Below are positions 33,953 through 46,800 of a stretch of 64,000 nt of DNA, piece after piece. Under the pieces are notes generated by a model, which did no database searches, had not been told where the DNA came from, and worked only from the letters and a program-made list of their open reading frames with translations. Positions within the stretch are counted from its first letter, which is position 1; each line of letters opens with the position of its first letter. The DNA lies in contig CM023541.1 in assembly GCA_013350335.1 (NCBI GenBank), positions 36,200,739 to 36,264,738 on the forward strand, written 5' to 3'. The translations under genes were made by a program, and so were the position numbers. The stretch is from Chimonanthus salicifolius (Eukaryota > Streptophyta > Magnoliopsida > Laurales > Calycanthaceae).

Positions 33953-34815
33953 CTATTGATGAGGTTGCACCTGTGTTGATGTGGTAGCTAAAGTGGCCGA
34001 CGGATGAGTAGATCTAGTTACTGGTGTATTTCTTCCTCCTAGTTGGTCTAATTCTTCTTCAGCTCGTTCGACCATCAACACTGCGTCACTCAAGGCGTGA
34101 ATTGGTTGGAACCCAACGCTAAGGCGGACTGTTGTGCGAAGACCTTTTAAGAACCGTGAGATTTGTTGAGGTTCACTCTCGGCCAAATTGTTTCGGCTAG
34201 ATAGGCGATAAAATTCAGTTACATAGTCTTGAACCGAATGAGTTCCTTGTCGACATTCTTGATATTGCTCGAACAAACGTTGCTCATAGTCTGTTGGAAG
34301 GAAGTGTGCTCGGAGCAACTTATTCATTCACGGCCATGACTTGATAGGAGGCTTATTCCGTTGCCCACACGTGGTCTGAAGGTTTTCTCACCATGCAGAA
34401 GCTCCACCTTTGAGCCTGTAGGTGATGAAGTTAACCTTTTTGGAGTTTCAGTTTCCATGCAATCAAAGAATGCCTCAACTTCTGAGAGCCAGTTGAGGAA
34501 CTCTTCAATTTTGACTTGTCCATTGAAAGACGGCAAGTCCACCTTCATGCGGTAGTCTCGACCGGGCAAGGCATTATCAGGTTGCCCTATCTCATGCGGT
34601 TGCAGGACAATCTCCACCTCTTCATCACTGGAGGAATCATCAACGGATGGATTGTGAGGTGTGTGGGATCTCCTGCCTTGATTATGTTGAGTGTCATTCC
34701 TGAGTGGAGTTTGTTGATCACAAAGAAGATCAAGCTTTGCAGACATATTCATCACTATTGTCCGCAACTCCTTGAATGTAGTCTGAGTGACGAACTGATT
34801 ACCGTCTGAAGCCAT
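33953..34815 (-). pseudogene. Gag of element E, frameshifted
   Basis: The start at 34815 gives MASDGNQFVTQ. Retrotransposon Gag features follow: a D/E-rich linker (SSSDEEVEIV), then DLPSFNGQVKIEEFLNWLSE and FFDCMET, the usual start of the Ty3/Gypsy capsid domain. Near 34324 the frame shifts. The second part (34327-33953) continues with LLRAHFLPTDYEQ, QGTHSVQDYVTEFYRLSSRN and a RFLKGLR segment, all standard for the same domain. The protein is therefore broken in two in this copy. Confidence 0.8.
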
Positions 34816-36019
34816 GTATTTTTTTTTTCAAAATGTCGAGGAAAGTCTCACTCGATGAGAATCGATGAGATTTGGCTCTGATACCAATTGATGCAGCGGA
34901 TGTAGGATGTGGAGAACTTCCTCAATGTCGGACGATCACCAACTAGACTTGACGGCCAACCAGCTGTGAACAACTAATATTGTAGCAACTCTAGCTCACA
35001 TTGATGGGTTCTCGGGTGTGAGTAAATGGAAGATGGGGTCAATGGGCCCACAACTGAATGTCTTGGAATGGTGTGAAAAGGAACTGGATTGAAGGTTGAA
35101 GAAGAAGCAGCAGCCGAAGGGGGCTGCACTGGCGGCAGTCTAGACAGTAGTAGAACCTCTGTTGTTGGATCTGAAACAGGGCAGCAAGAGGTGAGAACAA
35201 CAGCAAGCAGGAGCGTTGAAGGCATCAACAGAAGAAGGGGCCTGGCTGAATCTGCAGGCGTCGATCCAAGCAACAACAGGGTTGCTCGATGTGATTCTGG
35301 TAGCAGCTAGAAAGATCTGGATAGTAACAGATCTGCAGGAGAATAGAAAAGGAAGAGAAAGAAAGAAAAGGACAGCAGCAGTCCCGCTGTCTCAGAAGAG
35401 AGAAGAAAGAACAAAGAGAAAGAAGAGGAGGTAGAGCAAACAGAGAGAGAATAGAGAAGGATCTGGGTTTTCAATTTCTTTTGTATCCCCTTCCATCGTG
35501 GCCAAGGTAACCCTTTTATAAGAGGCTATAGTCGGCTCATCGGTGGGATTGCATCTACCGATCTTGGTAGTTTCCATGTAGGAAACGATTCTGCTGAGCT
35601 TGGGATTTTCCCTTACAAAAGTTTCTCCACCTCTGTAAGAGACGGGATCGGGAAGGAAAGCCATGAATCGGTTGGGAGAGGAAGAAGACTCTTTCACCCG
35701 CATGGGTCCTACCCGTGCTACAACAGAAAGAGTTAATGATATTAGAAGGATTTGGAATAAAATTTGTGATACATGAGATATGGATGGATGGTGGATATTT
35801 TAGCAGGTGGAATTATTTGTCAAAACGTCCAACTTTCAGGTGAGACTGCTGGATTTTTGATAGGGTTGTTGGGCCCCATTAAGGCCCTAAGTAGATGAGC
35901 CTCATCCCCTTGGCCCAAATCCTATGTGTGAGATAGATGGGTGGGTAAAGAGAGAAATGTTAAAAAAAAAAAAAAAAAAAATTAATCACGTGTCCTGGGA
36001 TTCGGGGCATGACAATATG

Positions 36020-36164
36020 CATTAAACACTCTGTTTTGGAGCTAAAATTAGATAGTTTGGACTCACCTTTGCTACGATAAAAAATGAAGAAATTCTCCCT
36101 CCGATTTTCATCTTCCAATGTGATTCCACATCAACAAGGTTGACCATAAACAAGATCTCATCTT
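36020..36164. other. Flank of solo LTR A
   Basis: Nothing recognised beyond the target duplication at 36015-36019. Confidence 0.5.
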
Positions 36165-36370
36165 AAAGATCTTTTATTTTTCTTTTTAAGACCAAGGTGT
36201 CCATGTCTCTTAGCACTGGACTAATCCTTTGGACATGTACAAACCTCCCTATCCATACACACCGAATCATATTAAGGGGAGTGGCCCTTCCATGTTGAGA
36301 GTAACTTGAACCCAACACCTCCTCGCATATCACGTGGTTGTTGACGGGTAAACCAACCTTCACAGGTTAT
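36165..36370 (-). repeat. SINE, minus strand
   Basis: The minus strand from 36370 reads GTTGGTTTACCCGTC, GTTGGGTTCAAGTTAC (B-box-like), GGGCCACTCCCCTTAA, GGTTTGTACATGTCC, GGATTAGTCCAGTGCTAAGA, GACATGGACACCTTGG and an A-rich tail. This is the clearest copy of the family also seen at 9103, 10018, 17455 and 18119. Confidence 0.65.
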
Positions 36371-37599
36371 CTTGAAGATTTTCAATGATGATTTTTGAGT
36401 AATTTGCAAATACCACCTCAATGGTAAAAAATATTGTATTTTGAATAAATGCAAATGTACCTCTAACTCTTACATCAATTGCAAAACCCCCTTTCAACAA
36501 TTAGATATACCTTAATTTAAATAGTTTTTTACTTTCATTGAAATACTCTATGAGGTAATTTATGAAAATTAAACAAATCTATATAACTGAGATATACGTG
36601 AAATCACATAGATTGGATGTAAGTATAGTTTCATCCTCATTCATTTTTACCGAAATAAGATAATTTATCAAAAAATCCGTGATTTGTTAAAGTCAAAATT
36701 TCAATCATCAATATTAGAAGCTTTGAATGATAAGATGGTTGAAGCTTAAACTCTCATCAATGTTATTCCTACACACATTGCACCCAACTGCATTTGTGCA
36801 TATATTTTTATACATATTTTATAAATATGTCATTAATTATTATTTTAATGGACCTTTGAAATATTATTTGTTTACAATTTTAGAGTAATTTGAGGAAAAT
36901 TCATTGGGGTGGTTTGACCATGTAAATAAAAGATTAAAGTTACAAATTGTAAATAAAAAGATAGGTAGAACACTTGGAACATAGAGAAAAAGAATGAAAC
37001 AGATATGAATAGTTTATGACATAGTTAAATGAAGAAGTAAAATTTAAAAAAAAACTCTATTTAAATGAAATTTTGAAATTTCATAATGATGATGGTGATA
37101 ATGAAAATATGTTTACAAATAAAAGAAGGCTAAAACTATAAAAATAGATAAGTAAAGGTAAACTGTCTTCTAGCCATGCATGCTTCATGTTTACCTCATT
37201 TAATGAGAAATATTTTTTTTAATTTTTTTTTTATATTTAGATTCAATTGAATTTATATCTATTTGATAGATTATTATGGTTAAAATTAATTATAATAGAT
37301 AAAAAATTGATATAATAATTTTTTTTTATCTTGAAAATTAAAAATATGATAACATAATGACTCATTTTGAACTGTTAATACTTTTTAAATAATATTTTAT
37401 TCATTCACTAATCTTAATATTATATAATTGTACATTTATACTCACAACGGCTGAGAGCAATGAGGTTTTCAACCGGGGCGTCTGTTAGTGGACTTTCCCA
37501 GGTTACATGTTTAAACGGTCTAAATATTAGGAGGTTTTCTGCGAGTGTAGTAAAAGGCTATTTTCAAATTACTCAAATTTTGATCCTTTGCGTTTTAAC
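36371..37599. other. AT-rich intergenic DNA upstream of the CBS-PB1 gene
   Basis: No gene or repeat was recognised. The part nearest 37600 is probably promoter. Confidence 0.5.
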
Positions 37600-37830
37600 G
37601 GAGTGATTCAAAATCTCTTCCCCTCTGTTTCAGGTTCGAACTAACGCCTGGAGAGAGAAGGAGAAGGGGAAGGGAAAAGGGTAGAAAACCCTCCTCTTTC
37701 CATTTCCCTCTCTCCCATCTCCCAAACCCTAATTAAGTGTTTCTCAAAAGCTTGGGTTGCTTTTTTTTTTTTTTCATTCTCTCGCTTCCAAACCCTAATT
37801 TCTCAGAATTTCATTTGCTACGAGAAGAAA
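37600..37830 (+). promoter_or_regulatory. 5' leader of the CBS-PB1 gene with two telo-box motifs
   Basis: A purine-rich then CT-rich stretch precedes the start codon, as in many plant 5' leaders. It contains AAACCCTAA twice (near 37724 and 37790), the telo-box found near the transcription starts of many plant housekeeping genes. The exact transcription start is not visible. Confidence 0.45.
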
Positions 37831-40800
37831 ATGAGCGGCCAGCCACCACATTCCAATCCACGCAGAAACCATCTCAATTCTCGGCGGGCCCCAGCTGCCT
37901 CTACTAAGAAAGCTGCTCCCTCCGAGAATGGTGTCGCCAATGGCAACCCAGCAAGGCCCTTGTCGCCTCCTCGCCAATCATCGTAAATTCATTTCTCTAA
38001 CCTCTCTCTCCCCGTTTTATTGATTCCCCACCAATTGAGATTTATTCGAAATTCAGGTCTGTACCTGGCGAAAGGACGGTGAAGAAGCTGAGGCTGTCTA
38101 AGGCGTTGACAATTCCTGAGGGAACAACTGTCTCGGATGCTTGCAGGCGGATGGCTGCACGGCGTGTCGATGCTGTTCTGCTCACTGATTCAAATGCTTT
38201 GCTGTCTGGAATTGTCACTGATAAGGTGCGTTTGCTCTGGTGCTCGCCTGGTTATTCGAATTTTCTATTGGGATTTGGGAATTTTATTTTAATTATTATT
38301 TTTAGGGGATGCAGGATATAGCGACTAGAGTGATAGCGGAGGGGTTAAGGCCTGAGCAAACAACTGTTTCAAAGATCATGACGAGGAATCCAGTGTTTGT
38401 TACTGCTGACTCTCTTGCCATCGAAGCCCTGCAAAAGATGGTTCAAGGTTAATTTTGTTGCTTCTCTTTGGTACCGTTATTTTTTTCTTTAGTACTATTG
38501 TTTATAATGTTATAGATCGATTCTGCTCATTAGAAAAAACATAAAAGTCGCTGTGGTAGAACAAAAGAGAAAGGACTCTTTAGTTAAGATGGTTTGGGGC
38601 CTTTGGGCAAATTTGTAGAAAGACCAAAAATAACTTCAAGAGTTGAATGATTACAAGTAGAAGGTGCTAGGATAAGGGGAAGACCATTAAAGATGTTGAT
38701 TCATTGTCATAGTCATCATTTATATCATTCAACAAAAAAAAAAGTCATTAGTCATTTATTGGTTGGCACTTAAATTTGACGTTGAAGATATGGATTGATA
38801 TGGTAAAACTTGATATGATAGAATTTTCATGACAAAGAACATGCCTTGTGATAGGGTACAAAAGTAGAACTCAAAAAGCCAACACAAGATAGATGGGATG
38901 AAGGATGTGACGAAGACGATGATGAAGATGATGACGACAATGGTGATTGCCATGCATGAGTTATTTATATACTTGAAATTAGTTTACATTTGATTAAAGA
39001 AAGCTGAATAAATCTCAGTGCATAAGATAAAGGGCCTGTTTAGTAGCCCAAAATTCCTTAGATAAATCAGAATTATGTTGAATCTTGTGGATTCTTGTAA
39101 CCACCCATAGCCCATAATTGACTAATTTTGAGCTCACCAGGTGACACGGTTTATAACAGAATCTTGGTTGAGAGATGGGAAAGCAGTAGAATGGAAGAAT
39201 GTCTACATGCTTCTTTGGATGATTTGAGTGCAAATGATGAGGTGTGAAAATAATATATACCAAGTTGTGGAAATCCACGAATTTAAGTACATAGAATGGT
39301 TTCCATTATTCTCGTCCCTAGTCAAAATCGAGGGGAAAAGGATTGGCTCTTTAAAACTCAGATAAATTACTGCATACTGAGGAAAACAATTTTTTATTGC
39401 TGCAAACAGAAAAAAACAGTTAATGAAAAAAAATGAAAGATGAGGAGCAGGTTTGATACTTAAAAAAATTACATGGAATGATGATCATTTATCCATGACA
39501 TATTTCATAATGATAAATTTTGCACTTGAGGAACACTCTACTTCAAAGAAGAGTGTAATTTTTACCTATTATTTCCATTTTGGTAGGCTTTTCACTTTAC
39601 CTAAGATAATTGTACTTTAGGTCATTATGGTATTCTAATTTGGGAAATTACTACAAACTTAAAATGATAAAGACTGGTAAAACTGAATCTGAACATAAAA
39701 ATAATTACCCATTCATACCGATTTGTGCTATTCATTCATTCATCACCATCTTAGCCACCAATCCTATCTATTTATGGTCGGCTTTTTGGTTCTACTTGTC
39801 CATTCTACTATTTAAAAATAATATCTTCCATTACTCCACAATCCATCATATCATTCTCATCTCATTGATATAGGTTCTGAATAACCCCCCTCTTTGTCTC
39901 GCTCCTTCTACTTGCAATCTTTTATAAACTTCATTCGCAAGTTGTTTCTAGTCTTCTAAATGCGTATGAACCACCTTAAATAGATCTCTCATTTTCTCAT
40001 TTATTAGGGTTATTTTCAAGGTCTCTCAAATGTGTCTCATTTCAATTCTTTCTTTTAATGTTTCATGTCAATGACTGTAAATCACTTGGCTTGAATATTT
40101 GCCAAACTCAAGCTGGAGTTGCGTGTGTTAGAAAATTAGAGGTTCTATAAAATTCACCGTAATATTTTTCTGTGTTTTATTCCACTGAATGACATCTAAA
40201 TCTATAGAGTACATACTGAATCTTGATCAATACTGCACTATCTCAAAAGATCACTTTTGATCCTAACTTCCTATTTTTGAGAGACCGCATAATCTCTCAC
40301 AATCAATCATAATCTAAATACCAGATTTTAATATATCTTAACACCCCCCTCAAACTCTAGTGGGTCACACTTGAGTTTGAACTTATTTAATTTCATGATC
40401 TAATGGTCGAACGATGCCATCTGATGGTGTAGAAACAGATCAACGGTTGAAATGTGTTGGTGAAGGCAAGAACAAAACCAACATGCCACGTGTGTAGAAA
40501 AAATTTTGGATGAAAAAAAAAAAAAATAGAGATCGACATTTTGCACATGAGACTGAAAGATTCAATTGATCTCAACGGCTAGAACCACGATCGAAGATAG
40601 AAGCAAACAGATCCGGAACAGATGATATCTGGATAATAGATTCAAATAGATCTACATCAGAAAGGAACTGAATTGTTGCCACAACAATCATATCCAACAG
40701 AGAAATAACCCAAATTGGGACACAAACAAATACACAGTAGCACTGGCAATGGCGGTGAGAAGATGATGACAACATCAGACAATGACTGTGATGGTGACAA

Positions 40801-43800
40801 TGATGATGATGAGCCACTAAACCGATGGTGGGGGCAATATAAAACATGTATTAACATATTTTGGTCCAGTGTGCCGAACCAGAGCAAAGGATTGCAGGCT
40901 AGACTAGATTGAGGTGAGTTTGCAAAAGGCAGGCTAAACACCAATAACATACGAATAACATAACATAAAAAAACTTAAAACTAATAGTAACAGGCAATGG
41001 GAAATCGAGAGAAAATCAAATGGTGGCGAGATTTAAAGGTCCATGATCTGATCAAAACTTCATTTGGTAGCTTCTTTGGCCTTGTCATACCAGTCATTGT
41101 TACTGCATCATTTGTTTCCACCATGTTAATCAGATCAATGATAAGATAGAGCTTTTGATGGGCCAACTGAAGATTCTCCACCAAGATTTTCCATGGGCAT
41201 GTTCTATAGCTGAAGACACCACTTCAAAGACCAGCACCGAATGGTGTGAAGCAAGTGTTGGCTAGTTAAGGTGTCTATGGGTCGGGTAGTTTCAAATTAG
41301 GAGGATGGCAGAGAACTCGAACATGATTAGTTAGATCTGCTGGTAGAGATCCAGATCTATGCTAAATGCAAAAAGGAGTTTCCAAGATCACAAATTCTTG
41401 ATAGTGGAGGCGAGATAGAGGTTACAATGTGCTGAGGCCGAGAACATATCGTGGATACTGTTTGTGACGAGGATGAGATGATCAATCCTCCTTCAAAAAG
41501 ATCCATTTAGAACTCGATCAAATCCCTACCGATGAGAATGACTGGCACAAACATTTCTTAATTCCAATGTAGGCTGTCGGATCCGAGTCAAAAGCAAGAT
41601 GCATACCATAGAGGAGGAAGACAATGATGCATGTCGAGCAAGAAGACAATGGAGATCAACCTAGAGAATCCCATCATGAAGGAACTTAGAAAGAGAGATT
41701 TGGTTTCAGCCGTAAGGATCCCAACACCGTCGGCAACAAGATCTACATGAGGCTAAAACTTAATCTGAGCATTGACGGAGATGATACTATTGGTGGTGCA
41801 TAATCAGATGAGCGCAGAGGCATTGATGGAAACAAGGACTTACGGAGTAGCTGAGGCACAAACAACAACCGCTAATGGGTCAGGGAGGGGCACAAAGAAT
41901 TGACATGCCAAGGAGAATCTATCTATCCGATCAAGACCGAGGCACTCTCGATCGCTAATCAAACCTGGCAGATACTATGTTAGAAAATGAGAGGGACTAT
42001 AAAATTCACCATAATATTTTTCTGGTGTTTTATTCCACTGAATAACATCAAAATATATAGAGTACATGCTGAATCTTGATAGATACTGGCTACTGCACTA
42101 TCTCAAAAGATCACTCTTGATCCTAACTTCCTAATTGAGTGATTACATAATCTCTCACAATCAATCATAATCTAAATACCATATATTAATATATTTTAAC
42201 AGTGTGACCTAAGGACCTGAGGTCACCTCAACTGGTCAACATTTAATTGAGCATTTGACTTTATTTTGCTTTAATTTTTTTTTGAAAGGTAACTTTATTA
42301 AATTTAAAAGTCATTCAAAGAATACAAAAAGACAGGCTATAAATAGCCCCCCATACGTAGAGAGCCAAATATTCTCAAGAATCCAAAATTTGTTTACAAT
42401 TTTCATGGTTGATCGCAACCCCTCACGGCCCATCTCATCGGTAGCCAAGTTAACTGGTTGAGTAGCAAATCAAAGATAGAAATTGCACTATGAATTTTCT
42501 CAATTTTAACCAGAAATAGCCACGGGCACGGAGAGCCCAGCACCCACCCCACAAGTATCTTAGAATCACCTGCAACAAGATTCCTATGAACTTCTAATGC
42601 GTCTCCATAAAGCAAATAATTCTGCCTCATTGATAGAGCCATTAGGGATTGAACTAGCAAATGAGACTTCATTTCCTTTAATTGAGACTTGATTTATTGA
42701 GCGTAGTCCATTTTTTCTGTTTTCTCGATATTGCACATAAAGTTTGAGACTTTCTCAAGTTCAAATGGAACAACATTCAATACAATTATAATATATGTAC
42801 TATATTTTATATATATATATATATATATACTCAGTTACTAACTATATTTGTCATACAAGAGAAATATATTTCTTTTTCCTGAAATCATACAATAAAAGTA
42901 CATTTTTATATATGAATTTTTGCATTTACACAAAACTTATGTGCAGACATACCTGTATACATACCGAAAGCCAAGCTTGCAGTTGAGTCTTGTAACAAGC
43001 CAAGCTGAGCCGTAGATGGGCTGAACCGAGCTAGCTTGCATGCCAGAATTGCTCATTTACATAGCTAGCATCGATATCCATTCTTTTATAACAAATGCTA
43101 AGTGTTTAGATGGAATGAAATTGATAGCCATCCTTCAAAGACAATGACATAGTTTTTTAATGGAGTGAAATTAACTACTATCTTTCAAAGACAAATTTAA
43201 GCCATCAACACTGGAAATTGAAATGTGGATGCTCTTTTTGTAGGATTTCTCATCAATCTTTGTCATTCATAATCAATATATTCCTCAAAGTAACATACTA
43301 TGTCTGCCAAGATTGGTTTAGAAGTACATAGTTGTTCCTCCCCACATCTAGAAGTTCATGTGGACCCATGACGCAAGCATGGGTCGTTTCACCGAACAAT
43401 CCCAATACTCACAGGAATTCGGGCCCAATAATCTTATGGTTGTTAGAACCCCTAGCTGTTTGAGTATCTGCGAACGAGCTACCTGCCGAAGCCCAATTAA
43501 TAATCGGTCAACGATGACAAGTTTCCCATGAATCTAGTGCTTTTGTTAATGAGTTAAGATTAAAAATATCCTCTTTTAATTTAATGATGAATTGAATTAA
43601 AAAGAGAAAATAATGAAATTTAAGCCTTAATCGAAACTCAAACACAATGCAAACGATTATTGAAACATGATACTTGTTTTGGACCCAAGCCCGAGTTTTC
43701 GATCCGAGGATCTGGGTAATACCGAAGTCTCTCAAAATTGAACCAAAGTCCACTTCAAATTGATAAATGCGCAATTTGCAGCAAAAGTAATATTATTTCT

Positions 43801-46800
43801 CAAATATTGGGTGCCCAAAATAGGGTGCCTTACATGTGCTTAAATAAGAAAATAGAAAGAAGAGAAATCCCACAAGGCTTCGGCGTCGAAGGTGTTTGGA
43901 TAGCCCAAGCAACCTAAAAACTAGCTAGATGCTATCTAGGACTCTATCTCTAAGACGTTGTGATAACCCTAACTCTCATGTGGATTTGGTTTATTTTACA
44001 TTAACCAATCAAAATTGAACACTTAGAGTTCTAATCCTACCAAGTCTCCAACACTGGGTATCCCAACTGTTTGCCTCCCACTACTTTCAGTGAGAGGTAG
44101 CAGGTTCAATCCTTGGTGGCGTTAACTGAGGGCGCTCTATCTGGGTGTGGGGTGTCCTCCCCAGGGTTTTAGGAGGGCGAGGTGTAAGCACACCTTGGCA
44201 ACATGACTACAGACCGCCAAGGTGGGCTCGAGGTTTCCCTGGGTCTCAAAAAAAAAAAAAAAAGAGTCAACATAAATCTAGAATTTTGAAATTCAAATTC
44301 AAATCAACCAAATAAAAAAAATCCTAATCTATCTGCGTATCCAAGTTAGGATCGACCATAGCATAGATAGGATAGGGTATGGGTGAATGTGGGCCAAGTG
44401 GGGAGAAACATGGGGTTGGGGTGCCAACATGGAGATGGATTAGGGCTTGGGAGTCTTGGGCCTTGGTGGATTGGGCTTGTCGGTATTGAATTTGGACTTG
44501 GACTTGGGCTTGGACTTGGACCTATGAAATGAGAGGTCTCATTAGCCGGTCTCCAATTTGGGTTGCCATTATCATAATGGTTCATAAAAGCCAGTGCAAT
44601 CATCCACAATACTGTTTAAATCCACATCACTCACCAAACTATCCACTGTGTCTGCATCAACCCACCAAAGTTGGAGAAGATCAACAGAAGACTCCAACAA
44701 CTGAACACTGAGAAAACAACTACCAGTGCATGTGCAAAATAACCATTTGATCAGCAGTCTATGTATCTGGTCCAAGAAAGTAAAAAAGCCCACAAAAATG
44801 TATTGGCTAATTTTGGATGGTTCACTGACGCAGGACAAAAGGATAGGGTAACCCTAAATACCTAATATAGTTATGAAAAGACTAAAAGAGATGAAAATAA
44901 TGCACTCTAAATCTAAAATGGGCTGAAATTAAATTCCAATTAATGCTTGCAATTCAATAATATAAACTTACCACAAATAATTAAAGCAATTTTTGGAAAT
45001 CTAATGTAAACAAGTATATAACTTACCAAACCAAATTAAGGAAAAGCAGTGGTAGCAGGAAGTGAAATGGACGGAACTGGGATGAGTTATGGACGGGTCT
45101 GGGACGGTCGGGACAACTCTGGGATGGCTCTGGGACGAGTTCTGGACGGTAAACATGGACTGTTATGGGATAGATTGGGGATGGATATGGGACAGATCCT
45201 GGATGGATCTGAGATAGCAGATGGCGTGGCTATGAAAGGTGACGGCAATGGCTCAAGGGCTTTTTGTTCTTGGAAGAAAAGAAAAGAAACAAAGAGAGAG
45301 GTACAAGAGATAGAAAAGAGTACATGGATACGAGAAGGATTTCTCGCCCTTCTTGACTTCTCACCAAAGTCTGGATTCTCACCAGTGAAGCCCAATTCGC
45401 ATGGAGCAAGAAGATGCAGTTTTTCTTCAATAAACTTTCATTCATTAAGTGTCAATCCCGTATGGAGGGGTTACATCACATATATAATGACTTGAAAACA
45501 TAAAAATGACCAAAATGCCCTCAAATAAACAAAGACCAAAATACCCCAATGACTAGAAAGTCCTAATTACATGTAAAATCAGTAAATTTTCCCAAACAAG
45601 ACGAAACTAACGCAACTAATGGACTAAACAAATAAATGAAAGAAAAAAAATACAATAATGAAAAGCTGGAAAACCTAAATCTAGATACGAAAACTTACTA
45701 AATATGGAAACTCGTGTTGTGCGCCGCATCATTCACACTCCTAATTATAGTAATGGTAGCACTTTGTCATAATGCCCTTCAATGCTAATGCTCCAACAGC
45801 AATGACATTTTCATACTTTGTTATCTACGTTTTGCACCAATAGTTCTGGCTAAGACAGTGTCATAATGATATTCTTTACTGTGAGCAAATGAACTTTTGA
45901 ATCTATGTTTGTTACTTCTTTTATAAAGCATTAATGTGGTCATGCATTGAGTTTTCTCTAAAAAATATGTGGTTATGCTACTAGAACATCAAACAGTTAT
46001 TTCCCATGTTCTGTGCATTAACACAGTTGTATCTTATTTAGCTTCTTTCCTTTTCTTTTCTTTTTTCTTTTTTTTTTACCTCATGTTCTGCAGGGAAATT
46101 TAGGCACCTCCCTGTTGTAGAAAATGGTGAAGTTATTGCTATATTGGATATTACAAAATGCCTATATGATGCTATATCAAGAATGGAGAAAGCCGCAGAG
46201 AAGGGTAGTGCCATTGCAGCTGCTGTTGAGGGTGTTGAACGTCAGTGGGGAAGCACCTTTTCTGGTCAGTTCTTGCATATACATGGGAACATATGCTGCA
46301 GCTGTGTGTTTTGTTTTAGTGTGTGTGACTATTTGTTGTGTGCATGCCTGGCTGTGTGGGAGAGAGATTGTGGACATGTCCAATTCATGGGGGGTGTGGG
46401 ATTTGTATGTAGGCTGGATTCCTGCATAACCAAGTCCAAGCCTATTTTATTTTGAGACTTGGGCCCCCTATCCTGCTATTTTGGAAAGTAGTAAAGACAA
46501 ACTGGCCCATTTAAAGCTCATTTTTCTGAGCATGCCTTTCAAAGCACAATCCCGAAATTCATATACCTCCACCAGATGGAGGATATAAATCTTGCAGATG
46601 ATAAGGTCCTATCTTCTAACCTTTAATGTGAAGAGAAGTCTGGAAAAAGGAAAGGCAAATGATCATAAGTGGATGGCTAGCAGCCTGGCATCATGAGACT
46701 AGGAGGTTCTTGGTGAATCAATGGTTTGGATTGGATCTTTTCCTCTTCTGCTTATATGAGAAAACAGAGTTTTATTGGTTCTTTACTATTAAGTTGATCT

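Larger units (their letters stand above)
32041..35722 (-). mobile_element. Non-autonomous Gypsy-like LTR retrotransposon E (gag-protease only)
   Basis: Two LTRs, 32041-32884 (844 bp) and 34892-35722 (831 bp), look roughly 90% identical and have TG...CA ends. On the minus strand the 5' LTR is followed after 5 bp by TGGTATCAGAGCC (34874-34886), and an AG-rich tract (CCGAGAGAGACTGA) precedes the 3' LTR. The 2-kb interior encodes Gag and a protease-like region, but no reverse transcriptase, RNase H or integrase. It sits in solo LTR A. Flanks ATTGA and ACAGA match at only 3 of 5 positions. Confidence 0.85.
21000..36014 (+). mobile_element. Solo LTR A (about 2.8 kb) holding a nested insertion complex
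   Basis: The left end TGTAATGATTCGATC and right end GGGATTCGGGGCATGACA form TG...CA termini with an inverted match (TGTAATG..TCGATC / TGTCATG..CGAATC). A perfect 5-bp duplication ATATG flanks the whole 15 kb (20995-20999 and 36015-36019). Removing the TRIM (22956-31494) and the Gypsy-like element (32041-35722) leaves about 2.8 kb of LTR. Its last 30 bp match the LTR at 6256-7874. Repeated GTGTGGAGAGGCAC words occur on both sides of the TRIM, as expected if they were once continuous. No primer site or second LTR is seen, so it is solo. Confidence 0.8.

Noticed and set aside
40572..40950. His/Ser/Cys-rich open frames on the minus strand
   Set aside because: They arise from GAT/CAT-type simple repeats in the non-coding Copia-like element and match no Gag or other family.
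45049..45495. A 148-codon open frame rich in Gly, Asp and Met
   Set aside because: The N-terminal half is a G-rich minisatellite in intron 3 and the rest has no recognisable domain.
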